A DNA stretch of 64,000 nt from Bdellovibrio sp. BCCA (lineage in GTDB: Bacteria > Bdellovibrionota > Bdellovibrionia > Bdellovibrionales > Bdellovibrionaceae), in assembly GCF_037996825.1 (NCBI RefSeq), contig NZ_JBBNAC010000001.1, forward strand, positions 2,604,001-2,668,000, read 5' to 3'. The position numbers and the translations under genes were made by a program. Shown in pieces: positions 25,556 through 33,769 of the stretch (position 1 is its first letter; each line of letters begins with the position of its first letter). The notes beneath the pieces were generated by a model. That model did no database searches, had not been told where the DNA came from, and saw only the letters and a list, made by a program, of their open reading frames with translations.

Positions 25556-26536
25556 CTAATCATTCATTCCAACAACTCCAAAAGTTTTGACGGCTCTTCT
25601 TGAGTTATGGGCACGACAAAGCAACGCCAAGTTCTGGATGGAGTTATCTCCTCCAAGAGCAACGGGTTTTATGTGATCCGTTTGCAACGCGTATTTTGAT
25701 AAGCAACGCTGTTTGGAGTTAGAATCGACATGCTCACAACAGCCTTGTGCTCGTCGCCAAACCGCCCTTTTGACATGAATCGAAATCGCAGACCTTAAAG
25801 GAGCCACCTTTGGCGCCGATGGCAGTCTTGCGTTATGTTTCTGAACCGACACGAGTCCTAATTTCTGTTTCTTTTCTTTGAGAGTCTTCTTTAAAAGAAG
25901 CTGCAGAACTGACAAGGAACTCGTATCAGAAAGTTCATGGGCAAAGAGCTCTTTAAACTCTTGAAGCAGTTTTTGATTTTCTTGATCGAGCAAAGCCTCA
26001 AATTTGACAAAGGACTCAGAGGTCGCTGAGTTTTTGACAGCGCTTTCGTTCAACGACGTTTCACTTATATTAAATTTTCCCAACAAGAACTCTGGCTGAT
26101 GAGATTGCCTTACTAGTTCTTTCTCTGCTTCGCGAGTGGATTTATTTTGCAATCCTTCCAACAACTGCAATTTTTCTTCCTTCGACAATACATGCTGCGC
26201 CTGCTTTTCCGCCCGAACGAACGTCTGAACTTTGGCTAGCGTCGTGATGTTTAAATTTCCCGACTGAATCTTACTTTCAATTTCGGGAAGCTCTTTTAAA
26301 AGTCTTGCTGCCGACAATCTTCGTTGAGTTTGCCCCTCGGAATATTTGTAATGCTTGATGCACATTTCATACATGGAAGAAAAACCCAAATCCACAAACA
26401 ATCGTCGAATTTCTATTTCCCCCAAACACTGCAAGACTGCCAAGGTGGTGGTTCTTTCTTTCTGCACGAGCAATTCAGTCTGCTGCAAAAGATCCTGGTC
26501 CGTAAGCCTTCTTAAGTTTTGATTTGTTTGATTCAT
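25556..26536 (-). CDS. HNH endonuclease domain protein
   Basis: The ATG at 26536 follows GGAGG by 5 nt, giving about 326 residues. The N-terminal two thirds are helical and charged, like the front part of DUF222/HNH proteins, with a Glu/Lys-rich middle. The C-terminus is a clear HNH module: CCEHVDSNSKQRC, then LQTDHIKPVALGGDNSIQNLALLCRAHN, holding the Asp-His pair, Asn and final His that bind the metal and cut DNA. Related proteins are common, often in several copies, in Bdellovibrio and actinobacteria. The biological target is unknown; homing-like, defence or prey-DNA digestion roles are all possible. Confidence 0.85.
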   Translation of the reverse strand: MNQTNQNLRRLTDQDLLQQTELLVQKERTTTLAVLQCLGEIEIRRLFVDLGFSSMYEMCIKHYKYSEGQTQRRLSAARLLKELPEIESKIQSGNLNITTLAKVQTFVRAEKQAQHVLSKEEKLQLLEGLQNKSTREAEKELVRQSHQPEFLLGKFNISETSLNESAVKNSATSESFVKFEALLDQENQKLLQEFKELFAHELSDTSSLSVLQLLLKKTLKEKKQKLGLVSVQKHNARLPSAPKVAPLRSAISIHVKRAVWRRAQGCCEHVDSNSKQRCLSKYALQTDHIKPVALGGDNSIQNLALLCRAHNSRRAVKTFGVVGMND

Positions 26537-26864
26537 AAAATCCTCCAATAGGAAGAGTTCTACCATGGGTTTTTAAAAGTCGATTTTCCGCCTTAATTTG
26601 GCTTTAGAGGCGTCATACTTTCCAGTGAATGACCGGGTATTCATTAACTCCGCAGATCACAGTAACAACAAAATTATAAGCGTGAAGGGCGTTCATAGAA
26701 TGCTTGCCACAAGCAATGAGAGTTATTCAAAACCCACGAAAACTTGTGTCAACAACAATAAGATTACAAATATTATGCGCCATTGCCATCGGCGCTAACT
26801 GTGACTTGCGAAAAGGCTTTGCGGAAGATCGAGCTCAATAAAATAACCAACTCACCTGAATGTC
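26537..26864. other. Gene-poor 328-bp stretch with a pseudogene fragment
   Basis: No convincing gene is seen between the HNH and acetyltransferase genes. The right end (26808-26864) contains a degenerate copy of part of the SleB-like gene at 27434. The left part is AT-rich; a 66-codon plus-strand frame at 26598-26798 lacks an SD and any family signature. Confidence 0.6.
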
Positions 26865-26870
26865 TTACTT
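26808..26870 (+). pseudogene. Remnant of a SleB-like paralogue
   Basis: Translated on the plus strand, this stretch gives EKALRKIELNKITNSPECL, close to the NKALQKIELNKIIDSPECF of residues about 28-46 of the intact SleB-like protein at 27434-28168. The DNA match covers about 50-60 bases and no signal peptide or downstream domain follows. It stops at the acetyltransferase stop codon. It is best explained as a decayed partial duplication. Confidence 0.65.
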
Positions 26871-27338
26871 CAGGTCTTTCTTCATCATCCTGTTCGTCGT
26901 ATAGAATCCGGATTTTTCATACAGGGCAATGGCAGAGGTGTTGTGACCGAAGACATGCAATCCTACGGAAGAGCAGCCTAATTTGCGCACCTCGTCCTCC
27001 ATCAGATTCATCAGTATTTTTCCTAGCCCTTTGCCGCGATGATCTGGCTTTAACTCGATATCGTAAATAAAAGCATAGGGCTTTTCGCCATTAAATTTCT
27101 TGGCAATCCATAGAATCCCGACAGAATTGCCTGTTGCCTTTTCGATCACAGAAAAAAGAAATTGGTCTGGAGTTTCTAACCCTTGGGGAAGCTGCCTAGC
27201 ATAGGCTTCTTGCGAAATTTTGAGTGCGTCCTCAGGACTATGGCCCTCGCCTTTTTGTTTTTCCGCTGCATAGTTACTTATGGCGTATTTCATGTAGTCG
27301 GAAAACTCTGGGGCACTCATTTTTCTAAGTTCAATCAT
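26865..27338 (-). CDS. GNAT-family N-acetyltransferase
   Basis: This 157-residue protein has the GNAT fold: the central strand FIYDIELKPDHRGKGLGKILM contains the R/Q-x-x-G-x-G/A acetyl-CoA pyrophosphate loop (RGKGLG), followed by VGLHVFGHNTSAIALYEKSGF with the conserved Asn and Tyr of motif B. The substrate could be a small molecule or a protein N-terminus and cannot be told. It stands between a pseudogene fragment and the divergent SleB-like gene, so it is probably monocistronic. Confidence 0.9.
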   Translation of the reverse strand: MIELRKMSAPEFSDYMKYAISNYAAEKQKGEGHSPEDALKISQEAYARQLPQGLETPDQFLFSVIEKATGNSVGILWIAKKFNGEKPYAFIYDIELKPDHRGKGLGKILMNLMEDEVRKLGCSSVGLHVFGHNTSAIALYEKSGFYTTNRMMKKDLK

Positions 27339-27433
27339 ATTGAAATCTTGGCTCAGGAAAGAGTCTCCTTCAACTGTTGAATTAAGTTCGACGCCGAATT
27401 ACCATATTAATTAGGCAACAAAGGTGCAAAAAT

Positions 27434-28168
27434 ATGATCAAATTCAGCGGGTTTATTTTTCTCATCACAATAGTCACTTCTCACGCTAAAGCCAACGAGG
27501 CCTTCTGCCCTCCTGGTAGCAATAAGGCTTTGCAAAAAATTGAATTGAATAAAATCATTGATTCGCCGGAGTGCTTTAAACGTCAGGGTGATGAAAGCAA
27601 TGAAGTCATCGTTGATAAAAACAAACTGACGGATTTCGAAATCCTGGCGCGCCTTTCTTTTGCTGAAAGCATTTCGACGAACATGGAAAAATGCGAAAAA
27701 TACGGTGAAGCTGTTTTTGAAAGTATTGCGTGGGGTGTTCACAACCGCGTGGAGCTTGCGAAAAACAATCCGAAATGGGAAAAAAGTTTTGGCAAAGGTT
27801 ATCGTGGCGTGATTTTTAAAAAAGCGCAGTTCAATCCTGCGGTTTCAAAGAAATCGACTTACTCAAAACTGTTCCTTGGCCCGACAGAACATCCTCTGTG
27901 GAAGGAATACTGGAAGCACGCTACGGAAGCGGCTAACAAAGTTGTGACATCTCCCAATGAAAATCCTTTTTTAAAAGGACCGAAAACCAGTGGCGTTTCA
28001 GCGGTCACACATTTTTATTATCCGCAAAGCACTCAGGCAACAAATCCCCCAGTGGAATGGGCTGATTTGACGAAGACGAAAGCTAAGAATGCTTACGTTA
28101 AAGACGTGAGTATTAGCGGCACAAAATTCAGCAATGAATGCGTGCAGTTTTTCTCTTACGCGAAATAA
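27434..28168 (+). CDS. Secreted SleB-like cell wall hydrolase candidate
   Basis: This 244-residue protein has a signal peptide (about 1-20, AKANEA) and an AAAGGTG ribosome-binding site. From residue about 60 it has the outline of SleB/CwlJ hydrolases (Hydrolase_2): EILARLSFAES with a candidate catalytic Glu, then a helix with AWGVHNRVELA, and GVIFKKAQFNPAV with the conserved Gln-Phe. SleB enzymes cut peptidoglycan glycan strands. The gene at 33770-34972 shares this pattern. Sequence outside the motifs is unfamiliar, so a hydrolase of self or prey wall is probable rather than proven. A fragment of a close relative lies at 26808-26870. Confidence 0.65.
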   Translation: MIKFSGFIFLITIVTSHAKANEAFCPPGSNKALQKIELNKIIDSPECFKRQGDESNEVIVDKNKLTDFEILARLSFAESISTNMEKCEKYGEAVFESIAWGVHNRVELAKNNPKWEKSFGKGYRGVIFKKAQFNPAVSKKSTYSKLFLGPTEHPLWKEYWKHATEAANKVVTSPNENPFLKGPKTSGVSAVTHFYYPQSTQATNPPVEWADLTKTKAKNAYVKDVSISGTKFSNECVQFFSYAK

Positions 28169-28191
28169 ATTTCTTCCGCGTAAGAGAAAAA
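28148..28191. repeat. 15-bp inverted repeat spanning the end of the SleB-like gene
   Basis: TTTTTCTCTTACGCG (28148-28162, coding for the last residues) pairs perfectly with CGCGTAAGAGAAAAA (28177-28191), with a 14-nt loop that contains the stop codon. On both strands the 3' arm ends in A rather than T, so it is a strong hairpin but not a standard intrinsic terminator. Confidence 0.8.
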
Positions 28192-28198
28192 ATCCTGC

Positions 28199-28915
28199 TT
28201 AATTAATTTCGTATTCCGCTGTCACTTCAACACGGACTTTGATTTGTCCCGCAGAAACTTCTGTTGGAGCAGATTCTGTTGCATCCATGGATTTCATTGC
28301 ATAGTTACGAAAAACCGGTTGAGGTCCCACACGTCCTGTAGAATGACTGATACGAGCAACACCCTTGACTTTAACTCCTGCGGCTTTCGCGATCTCTTCT
28401 GCTTTGGCTTTTGCAGAACGAACGGCATCACCTAGAGCGGCTGTTTCCACTTGCGCTCTTTTATCAGAATCCCAACTGATGGAATTCACGCTTGTTCCAG
28501 AGTCCATAGATTTTTTCTCTGAAACCAAAGAGTCTAAGAAATTTCCTGCATCTTCAACTTTACGAAGAGTGACCGTCAAAGTTTGGCTGACACGGAAACC
28601 TGTCATTTTATTTTGACGTGATTTTTGGTCGTATTCGTATTCAGGATTTAAAGAATAGTTGTCCGTTTGGATGTCTTCTTTTTTGATTTTGTATTCATCA
28701 AAAGTTTTTTTGATCTGTTTAAACTGGCTTGCGGCCAATTGTTGAGCTTGTTTTGCCGTAGAGGCTTTGCTCCACACTTCAATACCAAGGTTGACCATAT
28801 TGGGATCAAGACCCTTTTCGGCCATGCCATTGACGATAATCAAGCGGTCTTCGGCATGAGCCACCCCTGCCAAAAGTGCTATTGAAAGAAGACTTGCTGC
28901 AAAGATTTTAATCAT
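28199..28915 (-). CDS. SIMPL domain (DUF541) periplasmic protein
   Basis: The ATG at 28915 follows GGGGAG and yields a signal peptide (MIKIFAASLLSIALLAGVAHA). The mature protein of about 218 residues is one SIMPL/DUF541 domain: IIVNGMAEKGLDPNMVNLGI, the ASQFKQIKKTFDEYKIKKED helix, YSLNPEYEY and FRVSQTLTVTLR. Relatives (BP26/Omp28, YggE) form channel-like oligomers in the periplasm or outer membrane and affect oxidative stress; the molecular role is open. It diverges from the OmpA-like gene over a region with a large palindrome. Confidence 0.9.
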   Translation of the reverse strand: MIKIFAASLLSIALLAGVAHAEDRLIIVNGMAEKGLDPNMVNLGIEVWSKASTAKQAQQLAASQFKQIKKTFDEYKIKKEDIQTDNYSLNPEYEYDQKSRQNKMTGFRVSQTLTVTLRKVEDAGNFLDSLVSEKKSMDSGTSVNSISWDSDKRAQVETAALGDAVRSAKAKAEEIAKAAGVKVKGVARISHSTGRVGPQPVFRNYAMKSMDATESAPTEVSAGQIKVRVEVTAEYEIN

Positions 28916-29001
28916 AATTCTCCCCTTTCCATGGGTCTGGGGAAAAGCATAAATCAAGGAGATCCCCAAGGTAAACACTAACGCAACTATCCATACATCT
29001 A

Positions 29002-29106
29002 CCAAACGGCTTTATAAGTACCAAATGCAAGGCGCAAGGAGGAAGCTGTACATTTGTACAGCGACGAGGCGGCAACGCAGCAGTTGGTATTTAGAAAGTC
29101 GTTTGG
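29002..29106. repeat. 105-bp imperfect palindrome (MITE or REP-like element)
   Basis: Left arm CCAAACGGCTTTATAAGTAC then CAAATGC pairs with right arm GCAGTTGGTATTTAGAAAG then TCGTTTGG with few mismatches (15 of 18 in one stretch). At the centre is a perfect GCTGTACA-TT-TGTACAGC (29045-29062). The intervening GC-rich part pairs poorly. It fills much of the space between the divergent SIMPL and OmpA-like genes. No transposase is nearby; it could be a non-autonomous transposable element or a regulatory cruciform. Confidence 0.7.
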
Positions 29107-29191
29107 ACTTTCGGTGGACGCGCTGACTCCTCTCTTGATCTTCTTTATGAGTTATTTCGATAATGTAACCATCAAGAAACAAGGAGACCCT

Positions 29192-29836
29192 GTGAAGAAA
29201 CTGATTCTTATCGGAACTGCTGTTGCTGTTTTGGCAACTGGATGTGCAACTACAAAAGAAAACCCTAACGCTGCCAAAGGTGCAGGTATCGGCGCTGCGA
29301 TTGGTGCTGTTGCCGGAGCTGTGATCGGCCATCAAACTGGTAAACGCAACGAAGGCGCGTTGATTGGTGCGGCGATCGGAGCTGGCTTGGGCGGTACTGT
29401 TGGACATCGTTTGGATAAACAACAAAAAGAACTTGAAAAAATCGCTGAGACAAAAAGAACCGAGCAAGGTCTTATCACAAAACTTAAAAGTGATATCTTG
29501 TTCGACACTGGGAAAGCAGATTTGAAACCAGCTGCAAAATCAAACATCAGCCAACTGGCAGCGATCATGAAAAAATACCCAGAGAATGTTTTGACTGTAA
29601 AAGGTTACACAGACGATACGGGCTCCTCTATGGTGAACAACCCACTTTCTCAACAACGTGCTGACGCTGTTCGCGTTCAACTTGTTGCTGCGGGTGTTCC
29701 AGCTGCGACTGTGACTTCCATCGGCATGGGCGCTGAAAACCCAGTAGACCCTGCGAAAACAAAAGAAGCTCGCGCTAAAAACCGTCGCGTTGAAATCGAA
29801 ATCACTGTCGACGAATCCAAAGTTCCTAAGGCTTAA
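29192..29836 (+). CDS. OmpA-family peptidoglycan-binding lipoprotein (YiaD-like)
   Basis: I use GTG at 29192 (AAGGAG, 6 nt), because it gives a lipoprotein signal with VLATGC; a longer frame would start inside the palindrome. After the lipobox comes a Gly/Ala-rich glycine-zipper segment (GAGIGAAIGAVAGAVIG) and then an OmpA C-terminal domain: SDILFDTGKADLKPAA, TVKGYTDDTGS, NPLSQQRADAVRVQLV and KNRRVEIEI, which holds the Asp and Arg that grip diaminopimelate. The order is that of YiaD-type outer-membrane lipoproteins tethered to peptidoglycan. A hairpin repeat begins right after the stop, then a strong terminator. Confidence 0.93.
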   Translation: MKKLILIGTAVAVLATGCATTKENPNAAKGAGIGAAIGAVAGAVIGHQTGKRNEGALIGAAIGAGLGGTVGHRLDKQQKELEKIAETKRTEQGLITKLKSDILFDTGKADLKPAAKSNISQLAAIMKKYPENVLTVKGYTDDTGSSMVNNPLSQQRADAVRVQLVAAGVPAATVTSIGMGAENPVDPAKTKEARAKNRRVEIEITVDESKVPKA

Positions 29837-29886
29837 TGGCCCGCGGCCGCAGAGCCGGAGCGCCCTGGCGCGTAGGCTAAAGCAGC
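29837..29886 (+). repeat. Stop-anchored hairpin repeat, OmpA-like gene copy
   Basis: It begins at the base after the TAA. After a diverged 5' part (TGGCCCGCGGCCG) it carries CAGAGCC-GGA-GCGCC-CT-GGCGC-GTA-GGCT and AAAGCAGC, matching the copies after hutH and acnA. It lies in the same orientation as its gene; a separate intrinsic terminator follows at 29895. Confidence 0.8.
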
Positions 29887-29894
29887 TTCTTAAG

Positions 29895-29929
29895 AAAAAA
29901 CCCAAGTCAGATAATGACTTGGGTTTTTT
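29895..29929. terminator. Strong bidirectional intrinsic terminator
   Basis: A 15-bp stem AAAAAACCCAAGTCA / TGACTTGGGTTTTTT with loop GATAA carries T-runs in both directions. It ends the OmpA-like transcript and the leftward transcript from 30545. Confidence 0.92.
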
Positions 29930-29945
29930 ATTTTCTAAAACTCTT

Positions 29946-30545
29946 TTAAAATCTTTTCTCTAAAGTAAAAAACACAGCCTTATCGCCAAACGCCGTGACC
30001 GTCATGCGTGTCGATCTGCGGGTCTGCACTTTGCTGTAGATTTCATACTCCGCCATCACTAAATCCGATGGTGAAGGATGAAGGTCATATCCGTATTCTT
30101 TCGGAATAAAAATCGATGCGGAAAGAACCGCTGACAGATGACGATTCACTCCTTTAGAGCGCAAATAGTTGTCTGTGAGTTTCACGAAATAAGCGTGACA
30201 CCAGCGATTCGACAGATCTCCCTGATTGTGTTTGTTAGAGCAAGCCTGGCCATGGGGATCGCCGTCTGCATTAAGAACATCTTGTTCCGTGAATCCAAAG
30301 ACGCGCACAGGTTGCACACTTTCATGTGAAGGAGTGACGACCACAATGCGCTTCGCAGGAGTCGCCTCTAAGCGAGTGGTGTTTTCATAGGCCCAAGACT
30401 CATGAAGGATAGCTCTACGTACTTCCGGTGGAAGCTGTTTCCACTGGTACGCCCCTTCTGAATCCAGATCTTTTATGTACAGCTTATCGTCTGCGTGAGA
30501 AGAAACACTGAACAACATCATGAGGGCCAGCAACACGGTTTTCAT
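29946..30545 (-). CDS. Hypothetical secreted protein
   Basis: The ATG at 30545 (AAAGG, 9-10 nt upstream) gives a signal peptide MKTVLLALMMLFSVSSHA. The mature protein of about 180 residues has a Cys pair (GQACSNKH and NRWCHAY) likely to form a disulphide, and a final beta-rich segment ending VFFTLEKRF. No family recognised. It is monocistronic and ends at the shared terminator, which argues for a real, independently transcribed gene. Confidence 0.65.
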   Translation of the reverse strand: MKTVLLALMMLFSVSSHADDKLYIKDLDSEGAYQWKQLPPEVRRAILHESWAYENTTRLEATPAKRIVVVTPSHESVQPVRVFGFTEQDVLNADGDPHGQACSNKHNQGDLSNRWCHAYFVKLTDNYLRSKGVNRHLSAVLSASIFIPKEYGYDLHPSPSDLVMAEYEIYSKVQTRRSTRMTVTAFGDKAVFFTLEKRF

Positions 30546-30748
30546 TGGGAACACCTTTCAAATCTGCAATTTTTTAAAATAAAAAAATCGCAGGAATTGA
30601 AAAGCAAGAAACTCGCCGAGTGAACTTTCGGCATGGGAGGAAGTTATATCTATTTAGAAGGAAATTTCGCTGTTTTCTCTCTAGAGACTTATTCGACAGC
30701 GACGACAAAGAGAGGCACAAAAACATTGCACCTCCGTCATTCGGGCTA

Positions 30749-31324
30749 CTACTTTAAAAGGTTTCGCGCCAGCTCCAAGAAGCGGGCTTCCGTCACTTCG
30801 GGCGGCCAAGGAATGATCGGGAACTCAAAAGGTTCATCCTGACCAATACCCCATGATCCCAAATCTTTAGTAATCAGATCACGCACTTCCGTTGCCAGCA
30901 AGCGACGGTCAATTTGTTTCACCACTTTTGGAAGTGGATATTCCATATTGAACTTTTGCGAAATCGCCCAATGAATGCGTGATTCAATAATTTCAAAATC
31001 TGGAAGAAGTGCTTTCACAGGTGATACGAGGTCGCCGATGTAGGCTTCCGTCGCATCATGAAAAAGCATGTGCAAAGCGATCTCTTTTGTTGGAGAAACT
31101 TCCGCCCCCAAGCACGAGTGCTGACCCACGCTATAGAAAAAACGAGTGTGACCATTGAAGCGTGCCTGACGAGCTAAAGCACAAGCGATGTCTTCAATTT
31201 TCACAGCTTCTGGGTTGGGATCTAAAATATTAAAGCGATTTCCCGAAAGAGTGATCACCCAAGATTTTTCGATGATTTCAGGCTTATTCAACTTGTCTGT
31301 GAGCGAAGGCATTTCTAGTTTCAT
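30749..31324 (-). CDS. HD-domain phosphohydrolase (YfbR-like)
   Basis: This 191-residue cytoplasmic protein has an HD metal-binding site: His in SVGQHSCLGA, His-Asp in LHMLFHDATEAYIGDL, and a later Asp in KQIDRRLLATE. The order SGNRFNILDPNPEAVKIEDIA before it and the FHDATEAYIGDL motif match the small HD hydrolases related to YfbR, a 5'-deoxynucleotidase. Substrate is not certain; nucleotide pool control is the best guess. It stands alone. Confidence 0.88.
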   Translation of the reverse strand: MKLEMPSLTDKLNKPEIIEKSWVITLSGNRFNILDPNPEAVKIEDIACALARQARFNGHTRFFYSVGQHSCLGAEVSPTKEIALHMLFHDATEAYIGDLVSPVKALLPDFEIIESRIHWAISQKFNMEYPLPKVVKQIDRRLLATEVRDLITKDLGSWGIGQDEPFEFPIIPWPPEVTEARFLELARNLLK

Positions 31325-31503
31325 GGAATGACTGCTTACATAAAAGACTTGCGAGTTTCACGACTTTTCTGGCCTAGCTCAAAGCGTTAGGTGGAATTTT
31401 CCTGAACACTTATCGGTTTTAAAACCTCTATTTACCGGATGGTAACTTGAGCCCTTGCACACTTACAAACAAAGTAGGCGAAACTTTTTTTTAGGAGATT
31501 CAA

Positions 31504-31989
31504 ATGAAACATCTTTTGTCTTTCGTATTTGCTTTGGTTTCTTTATCAGCTCTATCTGCGCACGCTCTGGTCACAGCGGATTCATCTTGGGATGAGATCT
31601 TAAGAGTGAAATACCTCGATGTAAAAGCACCTACGGTTTATATGGGTCGCAGTATCGACTACATGTTTGTGTGCCAAGAGGGCGACCGTCTTCGCACGAT
31701 GAAACCTGTCGACATCACAGAAACGCGCACTTACGGCGATCGCCAAGAAGTGGTGGTTGTTGGCAGAGAAATTCTTTCGACTCCCATCAACTACACTCAA
31801 ACTGTCGAAGACTGCTTTTGGAACAACAATCAGCGCATCTGCAAAGACGTTGAAATCCACGGTTCTTACCCTTTGACTGTGATGGTTCCGGTTTACCGCC
31901 ACATCTCAAATCACAATGCGGACCATTGGACTTTGCTCTTTAGAAAATCTTACACTGTTCCGCCTTGCGAGAGCGTTCAGCCCCGCTAA
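31504..31989 (+). CDS. Hypothetical secreted protein with Cys pairs
   Basis: This 161-residue protein has a signal peptide (to about 21, LSAHA) and a strong AGGAG. The mature part is beta-rich, with Cys in MFVCQEGD, EDCFWNNN, RICKDVE and VPPCESV that could make two disulphides. No family recognised. It is monocistronic and followed by an intrinsic terminator. Confidence 0.65.
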   Translation: MKHLLSFVFALVSLSALSAHALVTADSSWDEILRVKYLDVKAPTVYMGRSIDYMFVCQEGDRLRTMKPVDITETRTYGDRQEVVVVGREILSTPINYTQTVEDCFWNNNQRICKDVEIHGSYPLTVMVPVYRHISNHNADHWTLLFRKSYTVPPCESVQPR

Positions 31990-32026
31990 AATCGTTTTAG
32001 TGTTCGATAATTTCAATAAGTTCTCA

Positions 32027-32060
32027 ACAAGAGGAGGCTCGGTGTCTCCTCTTGTGCTTT
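32027..32060 (+). terminator. Intrinsic terminator
   Basis: A 10-bp perfect stem ACAAGAGGAG / CTCCTCTTGT with a 9-nt loop is followed by GCTTTT. It ends the transcript of the secreted protein gene and lies just upstream of the flavoprotein gene. Confidence 0.8.
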
Positions 32061-32087
32061 TACGAAGGACATTCTAATTACAACGCC

Positions 32088-33701
32088 ATGCAAAGACGTG
32101 ATTTTTTAAAGACGACAGTATCCTTGGCGGCACTCTCTTCGATTCCCACAAAAGGCCTGACAAAAGGCTCTGAATGGGTGGCTAAAAAACTTAACGATGA
32201 CTGGCCGATTGCACGTTTATCTCCAAATGAATCTTCAAGTCTTGATTTTAACGGCGACAATATCGATCGCCCGCACGACATTCTTTGGAACATTGATGGC
32301 TACTTAGAAAAAAAAGGCGGCGAACCCACTGTCACTGAAGACTTGGATGTCATCGTTGTTGGTGGCGGTATCGCAGGTCTTAGTTCCGCTTACTATCTTC
32401 GTCATAAAAAAATCGCGCTTCTTGAACAAGACACTCGCTTAGGTGGAAATAGCAAAGGCGAACTTTATAAAGACGCTTGTTACTCTATTGGAGCTGCTTA
32501 CCTTTGCGAACCTGCGGAAGACACTCCTCTTGCAGGTCTTTTAAAAGAACTTGGCATTCACGATAAGGCTCGTAAAGAACATAGCGATGACACGTCTGTG
32601 TTTTTCAAAGACCGTGTTGCAAAACCTTTCTGGCAAGGTGCGACTGCTTTTGGTGCACAAGATGATTTTAAAAAATTTCATAAGCGTCTTGTAGAAATAT
32701 ACAACGAAGCTGATTTTAGTTTCGAAGGCGACTTCGCAAAAACTCACGACAAGCTCAACGTGGATGAGTGGGTTGCCAAAGAGTTCGGCGACCTTCATCC
32801 ACATCTTTTAGAATACTTGCAACTTTATGGATGGAGTTCTTTCTGTGGTTCTACAGAGGAGCTTTCTGCATTCCAATATCTCGGTTTCCTCAGTGCTGAA
32901 ACCGGGGCGTTGTTGGCATATCCAGGCGGGAACTCTTATGTTGCACACAAAATGGCGCAACAAATCCGCAAAGACGCCGGTGAAAATTCACTGCGCTCTG
33001 GTTGCATGGTTTTGCGAGTACAAACAGAGCAAGATTCAGTAACAGTGGTTTACGAAGACGGAATGGGCGTTATTAAAAAAGCGCGCGCTCGTCATGTTGT
33101 GATGGCTTGTCCTAAGTTTGTAGCTCGCCGTCTGCTTCCTGAAATGAATCGCGAACAAGCAGAAATTATTCACATGCTTCCTTATCGCGCTTATCTTGTG
33201 GGAAATCTCTTCACAAAGAAATCTTTCCAAACTCCGAGCTACGAACTTTATTGCCTTAAAGGCAACGTGCCTCCTGCGCCAACACCAATGAGACGCGGAG
33301 ATCGCAACTTCTCTGACATTTGCTTTGGTACTTGGGCACAGCAAGATCAAACTGATCACAGCGTTTTGACGTTGTATCACGGTATTCCTTACGACGGTGC
33401 CCGTCAGTTCTTGTTCTATCCAGGCTCGCATGACAAATACCGCGACAAATATTTGGCAGAGGTTGAGCCAATCTTAAAATCACAAGGCCTTTCGATGAAC
33501 GACGTTCACGGACTTCGTTTGACTCGCTGGGGTCACGCTGTACCTCTTGCTCGTAAAGGTATGATTGTCGAAGGAACAGCGAAGGCTGCTGCAACTCCGG
33601 TAAGTAAGCTCATTCATTTTGCTAATCAGGACAACTGGATGACTCCTTGCTTTGAGGCTTCTCATCAAGCCGCTTTGGAAGCAGCAGAATTAATTAAATA
33701 A
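32088..33701 (+). CDS. Tat-exported FAD-dependent amine-oxidase-like protein
   Basis: I use the ATG at 32088, as it begins a twin-arginine signal (MQRRDFLKTTVSLAALSS). An upstream frame from 32052 starts with TTG and has no signal. The 537-residue protein has a FAD Rossmann fold, VIVVGGGIAGLSSAYYLR followed by LLEQDTRLGGNSKG, as in monoamine and protoporphyrinogen oxidases and phytoene desaturases. The C-terminus with a final FAD contact is present. Tat export means the flavin is bound before transport, so it works folded in the periplasm. Substrate unknown. Nothing in the neighbourhood explains its job. Confidence 0.85.
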   Translation: MQRRDFLKTTVSLAALSSIPTKGLTKGSEWVAKKLNDDWPIARLSPNESSSLDFNGDNIDRPHDILWNIDGYLEKKGGEPTVTEDLDVIVVGGGIAGLSSAYYLRHKKIALLEQDTRLGGNSKGELYKDACYSIGAAYLCEPAEDTPLAGLLKELGIHDKARKEHSDDTSVFFKDRVAKPFWQGATAFGAQDDFKKFHKRLVEIYNEADFSFEGDFAKTHDKLNVDEWVAKEFGDLHPHLLEYLQLYGWSSFCGSTEELSAFQYLGFLSAETGALLAYPGGNSYVAHKMAQQIRKDAGENSLRSGCMVLRVQTEQDSVTVVYEDGMGVIKKARARHVVMACPKFVARRLLPEMNREQAEIIHMLPYRAYLVGNLFTKKSFQTPSYELYCLKGNVPPAPTPMRRGDRNFSDICFGTWAQQDQTDHSVLTLYHGIPYDGARQFLFYPGSHDKYRDKYLAEVEPILKSQGLSMNDVHGLRLTRWGHAVPLARKGMIVEGTAKAAATPVSKLIHFANQDNWMTPCFEASHQAALEAAELIK

Positions 33702-33769
33702 GCTGTCTCAAAAATAGAAACTCACATCTTTTTACTCAAGATCACAGGCAATAAATCGATAAAGAACTT

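Noticed and set aside
26598-26798. 66-codon plus-strand frame in the gap before the acetyltransferase
   Set aside because: No SD, no signal peptide or domain; only the separate fragment at 26808-26870 has a recognisable relative.
28148-28191. Intrinsic terminator for the SleB-like and SIMPL genes
   Set aside because: The stem is perfect but the 3' arm ends in A, not T, on both strands, so only the hairpin is reported.
29054-29191. N-terminal extension of the OmpA-like gene
   Set aside because: The extension reads through the palindrome and would remove the lipoprotein signal; GTG at 29192 has AAGGAG and the lipobox.
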